The notes under the pieces: generated by a model
Databases searched by the model: none
Seen by the model: the letters and a program-made list of their open reading frames with translations, nothing else
Told to the model about the DNA's origin: nothing
Translations under genes and position numbers: made by a program
Shown: positions 49,877 through 52,756 of the stretch, one piece after another
Numbering within the stretch: the first letter of the stretch is position 1
Layout of the letters: every line of letters begins with the position of its first letter
Source: Flammeovirgaceae bacterium UBA1842
GTDB taxonomy: Bacteria > Bacteroidota > Bacteroidia > Cytophagales > Cyclobacteriaceae
DNA: 52,756 nt
NCBI GenBank assembly: GCA_002338655.1
Contig: DDIU01000013.1
Span: forward strand, 1-52,756
Reading direction: 5' to 3'

Positions 49877-50431
49877 ATGAAAAAGTCAATAATTCTTCTG
49901 ATAACAATTATCTTATTTGCACTTCCACAAATAGTTTTCTCTCAAAACAAAACATTTGTACCTGCAGATTTTATAGTGCCAGATACACTTGAAAATCAAC
50001 ATTTCAGAATTAGAATGCTAACGGTGAACGATGTTGTAAAGGATTATGACGCGGTAATGACAAGTCTTAGCCATTTACAAGAAATGTTCCTTCCAATATG
50101 GGAATGGCCAACAGAAGATTTGTCATTCGAACAGGATTTGATTGATTTAGGTTGGCATCAAAAAGAATTCCAAATGCGAAGTTCATTTGCATATACTGTT
50201 GTTAGCCTTGATGAAAACCAAGTTCTTGGCTGCTTGTATATTGAACCTTCCAAAAAGTCTAATTTTGATGCTGAAATTTATATGTGGGTACGACAAAGTG
50301 AAGTTGTTAAAGGACTTGACCCAATTCTGTTTAACACGGTAAAAAAATGGATTGAGAACGAATGGACTTTTAAGAACCCTGCATATCCCATTAGAGAGAT
50401 AAGTTTGGAGAAATGGATTTCCATGAAATAA
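49877..50431 (+). CDS. Exported GNAT-like protein
   Basis: This 184-aa protein has a clear signal peptide (KKSIILLITIILFALPQIVFSQ). The rest resembles an N-acetyltransferase fold: FRIRMLTVNDVVKDYDAVMTS at the start, a central YTVVSLDENQVLGCLYIEPS and AEIYMWVRQSEV, then a final helix. The acetyl-CoA loop (Q/RxxGxG/A) is not evident, so activity is doubtful. Cytoplasmic versions of this family are known; export is odd because acetyl-CoA is not available outside the cytoplasm. A cassette-like inverted-repeat element follows it. Confidence 0.8.
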   Translation: MKKSIILLITIILFALPQIVFSQNKTFVPADFIVPDTLENQHFRIRMLTVNDVVKDYDAVMTSLSHLQEMFLPIWEWPTEDLSFEQDLIDLGWHQKEFQMRSSFAYTVVSLDENQVLGCLYIEPSKKSNFDAEIYMWVRQSEVVKGLDPILFNTVKKWIENEWTFKNPAYPIREISLEKWISMK

Positions 50432-50442
50432 ATAACTACTGG

Positions 50443-50605
50443 CTACAACAACACCTCTGAATGAATGGGGTTTAACAGTTAAGAAACTTTCGTGGTACTT
50501 GGCAAGTCCGCCACTATATTTAAATTTAAACAACGGTGTGGCTTGGTGGTAGAGGAAAGGACAGTGCTTTCTATTCCCCACTCATCATAGCTAGGCGTTG
50601 TGTAC
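50443..50605. repeat. Long inverted-repeat intergenic element (cassette-end-like)
   Basis: The left arm (50443-50470, CTACAACAACACCT...GAATGAATGGGG) aligns with the reverse complement of the right arm (50576-50605, CCCCACTCATCATAG...AGGCGTTGTGTAC) over about 28 positions with small gaps. The inner 105 bp contain ACTTGGCAAGT and further small palindromes. Size and folded form recall gene-cassette ends, but the canonical attC cores (GTTRRRY/RYYYAAC) are not convincingly present. Confidence 0.5.
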
Positions 50606-50624
50606 AATTTGTAATTGATTACTA

Positions 50625-52637
50625 ATGATGAAAAAAATCCTAAAGATTATAAAGTGGATTTTCCTATCAATCATTGGATTGATAGGAATTTTAGTAGTTG
50701 TACTTCTAATTATTGGCGTACCCAAGCCTGGATCATTGATAACGAAAAATGTTCCAAAAATTGGAATAGGAAGTGCAATATCTATCTTATCTTCTTCTGC
50801 CGCGCCTAATTATTCAATATTGGTGGGTTTTGATAATAATCAGAATTTGTTGTTCAGAAAGCCTTATGGTTCCTTCCTTGCTAATTCGGAAACTGACTCA
50901 GTTTCGCCCTTTCCGGGGATACTTCCCTATCCTGCTTACGGCAGTTCGGCACGAAGACTAAAAGATGGAACGTTTCTTTATTTAAATGTAAAAAATGCTG
51001 AAGAGGATAGAGACTTATTGAGACTCAATGTTCAAACAGGGCAAACCGATACCATATTTGTTGGCAATTCATCAGTTTCAGGTTTTGGCATTTCACCCGA
51101 TAATTCAATTTTGCTGGTCTATAATGAAGACCATAAAAGATCAATAAACACGTTGTATAAATTGTCATTAAATGATGATAGTCCACCTAAAGCACTGTGT
51201 ACATTTCAGGGACTGGTGGAGATACAAGGATTTGATTTACAGATGGAAAATGCCTATGTACTTCAGTCGTTTAGCGAACAGGATGGAAAGCTTTATCGTG
51301 TAAATCTTGAAACCGGGATTACTGAACTGGAATTTGAAGAGGAAAGCCAATCAAAATATTTTCATGGAACTCAATTTACCTGGTATTCAAGGCATAAGCG
51401 TTTTATCCATACCAAAAGTGATTCTATTGCCTACTATGTGCGTACAGGCACTTCTGGTCTTTCCAATGAATTTTCAGTAATCTGGGAGTATAACAAAAAT
51501 ACAAAACTGCTGACCCAACGGTCTCCTGAGCTTGAAGGAGATATTGGCCATATTGCGCTCACTGCAGACGAGCGGTACCTTGTATATTATTATATGAACA
51601 AGGGGTTTGGTAAACTACTCGCTTACGACAGAATTGTGGGGGAAAATATCACCCTATATGATGATAATGAAAACCCCGTACAGGTAACCTATAGCAATCA
51701 CCCCTTCCTTATTCACCCTCAGAATAATAAAGTCTACTTCTCAAGGTATTCACTAAATAGTACCGAATTGTGTTTATTGGATATTGAACGTGCTTCTTTC
51801 AAAGTAATTGATCCTAATCCTTCTGCTCCAACTAATCCTGAAATTACTTTTGAAGAATTTACGTATCCTACCACTGACTCTATCATTGGCGTGATGGAAG
51901 GCATTCACTCATATATCTATAAGCCAAAACAAACTTCAGAAAAAAAATACCCTGTACTGGTCATGTTTCATGGAGGGCCGGATGCCTATGATGAACCCTA
52001 TAGCATGCTGGCAGCTCAGATGACACGAAACAAATTTGCTGTAATTACGCCCAACTACAGGGGATCTGCCGGATATGGGGTTTCATTCGAAAAGTCGGAT
52101 GACCAAGATAAAAGAGGTAAACAAATTGAAGATGTAAAAGCCCTTGTCGATTGGATAAAAACCCAGAAAGACCTTGACTCTGAAAAAATAGTATTAGGGG
52201 GTGTTTCCTGGGGAGGATTTATGACCATGGCGTCATTGGCTAAATATCCCGAACTTTTTCTGGGAGGAATTAGCATTAATGGAGCTACTTTAGACCCTGA
52301 CGCACAAAGGGAAGCCGGACTACTTGTTGGATGGGATGAAGCCGAAATTGGCAATAGGACTAACCCGGAAATAAATGTCGCCATCAGGCAAGTTTCTCCT
52401 GTAACAAATGCGCAATTTATAACCAGGCCACTGTTAATGTATCAAGGCGCAAGAGATGCGAGGGTCTCGGTTGAATCGACAAGAAAAATTGTGAAGACAA
52501 TCGAAGAAAACGGGGGTGACCTTTGGTATATAGAAGCTTCCAGTGCGGGACATACGGGAGTTGGCCAAAGTCCTTTAGAGGGTATTTATCTTTTTTCTGC
52601 AATGATGCAGTTTATGGATGAACTCATTGGAGATTAA
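50625..52637 (+). CDS. S9-family (prolyl oligopeptidase-like) serine peptidase
   Basis: This is a 670-aa enzyme. An N-terminal membrane anchor (about residues 10-30, IFLSIIGLIGILVVVLLIIGV) is followed by a beta-propeller-like domain (about 45-400). The alpha/beta-hydrolase domain (about 415-670) has the nucleophile Ser528 in GGVSWGGF, Asp in GARDARV and His in SSAGHTGV. HGGPDAYDEPYSM and NYRGSAGYG are typical of the acylaminoacyl-/dipeptidyl-peptidase branch. It should cut short peptides at the outer face of the inner membrane. ATGATG gives two possible starts; the first is taken. Confidence 0.94.
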   Translation: MMKKILKIIKWIFLSIIGLIGILVVVLLIIGVPKPGSLITKNVPKIGIGSAISILSSSAAPNYSILVGFDNNQNLLFRKPYGSFLANSETDSVSPFPGILPYPAYGSSARRLKDGTFLYLNVKNAEEDRDLLRLNVQTGQTDTIFVGNSSVSGFGISPDNSILLVYNEDHKRSINTLYKLSLNDDSPPKALCTFQGLVEIQGFDLQMENAYVLQSFSEQDGKLYRVNLETGITELEFEEESQSKYFHGTQFTWYSRHKRFIHTKSDSIAYYVRTGTSGLSNEFSVIWEYNKNTKLLTQRSPELEGDIGHIALTADERYLVYYYMNKGFGKLLAYDRIVGENITLYDDNENPVQVTYSNHPFLIHPQNNKVYFSRYSLNSTELCLLDIERASFKVIDPNPSAPTNPEITFEEFTYPTTDSIIGVMEGIHSYIYKPKQTSEKKYPVLVMFHGGPDAYDEPYSMLAAQMTRNKFAVITPNYRGSAGYGVSFEKSDDQDKRGKQIEDVKALVDWIKTQKDLDSEKIVLGGVSWGGFMTMASLAKYPELFLGGISINGATLDPDAQREAGLLVGWDEAEIGNRTNPEINVAIRQVSPVTNAQFITRPLLMYQGARDARVSVESTRKIVKTIEENGGDLWYIEASSAGHTGVGQSPLEGIYLFSAMMQFMDELIGD

Positions 52638-52643
52638 AACTGT

Positions 52644-52704
52644 ACACAACACCAAATGGAACGCAGTGTTTCAATCTGCATTCCATTTGGTCTCCACATT
52701 GTGT
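52644..52704 (+). terminator. Stem-loop terminator after the S9 peptidase
   Basis: ACCAAATGGAA (52651-52661) pairs with TTCCATTTGGT (52681-52691); outside it ACACAA pairs with TTGTGT, and inside GCA pairs with TGC after a bulge. There is no strong T run. It begins 7 bp past the stop codon. Confidence 0.65.
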
Positions 52705-52756
52705 CCTTGATGTTTTGATGCAGCTAGTCATAGTGCGGTATTTTTTCAAGGCTTTT

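Noticed and set aside
50443..50605. Canonical integron attC site
   Set aside because: The inverted termini are clear, but consensus GTTRRRY/RYYYAAC cores are not, and no integron integrase is visible; kept only as a cassette-like element.

Overview
The window reads as chromosomal DNA of a Bacteroidota bacterium, most likely a free-living, probably marine member of the Cytophagales. The lineage evidence is a type IX secretion system (T9SS) cargo protein with a type A C-terminal sorting domain, a second cargo with a type B (gliding-motility-like) C-terminus followed directly by a PorP/SprF-type outer-membrane protein, many lipoproteins with an S-C-(K/N/S)-(D/Q/S) start to the mature protein, TAnnTTTG promoter elements, few Shine-Dalgarno sites, and large TPR-containing sensors. 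No rRNA, tRNA, CRISPR array, phage structural genes or transposase were seen.

Layout. 1-5370 (mostly minus strand): possible 5' tip of a gene at the left edge, HtrA/DegQ protease, Hsp20, YwqK-like lipoprotein, TonB-like protein, a 560-bp array of 43-bp repeats, a small membrane protein and an ECF sigma factor. 5811-12246 (plus): large zinc metalloprotease, CPBP membrane protease, small membrane protein and a kinase/class-III aminotransferase fusion, separated by REP-like palindromes. 12376-20920 (plus): membrane-bound TPR-LuxR regulator, giant ELWxxDGT-repeat T9SS cargo, lipoprotein, FtsX/MacB-type permease. 20955-22877: lipoprotein, RluA-type pseudouridine synthase, 64-aa protein. 22972-29585 (minus): a compact seven-gene operon (pseudo-receiver, CHAP plus peptidoglycan-binding protein, three uncharacterised proteins, patatin phospholipase, membrane protein) preceded by a NarL-type response regulator. 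29774-34040: OxyR overlapping a trans-sulfuration enzyme, lipoprotein, 2H phosphoesterase, predicted beta-barrel protein. 34191-42535 (plus): TPR histidine kinase, LytTR response regulator, 1568-aa BspA-like/choice-of-anchor surface protein and PorP/SprF partner. 42610-52637: M1 peptidase (TTG start), a C-M-R ordered type II restriction-modification locus, threonine dehydratase-like enzyme, M28 peptidase, exported GNAT-like protein and S9 peptidase.

The strongest candidate for something undescribed is the 22972-28721 operon. It joins a signal-less cell-wall hydrolase, a patatin lipase and several envelope proteins behind a receiver domain that has lost its phospho-acceptor Asp. The biological role is inference; the gene order, spacing and motifs are visible. 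Other points of interest are the repeat array whose B unit matches the 3' end of the neighbouring gene, the kinase/phospho-lyase fusion, the oxyR-trans-sulfuration overlap, and a 16-bp palindrome lying over the start codon of the giant surface protein. All functional calls are from motif recognition by eye; no database search was run.
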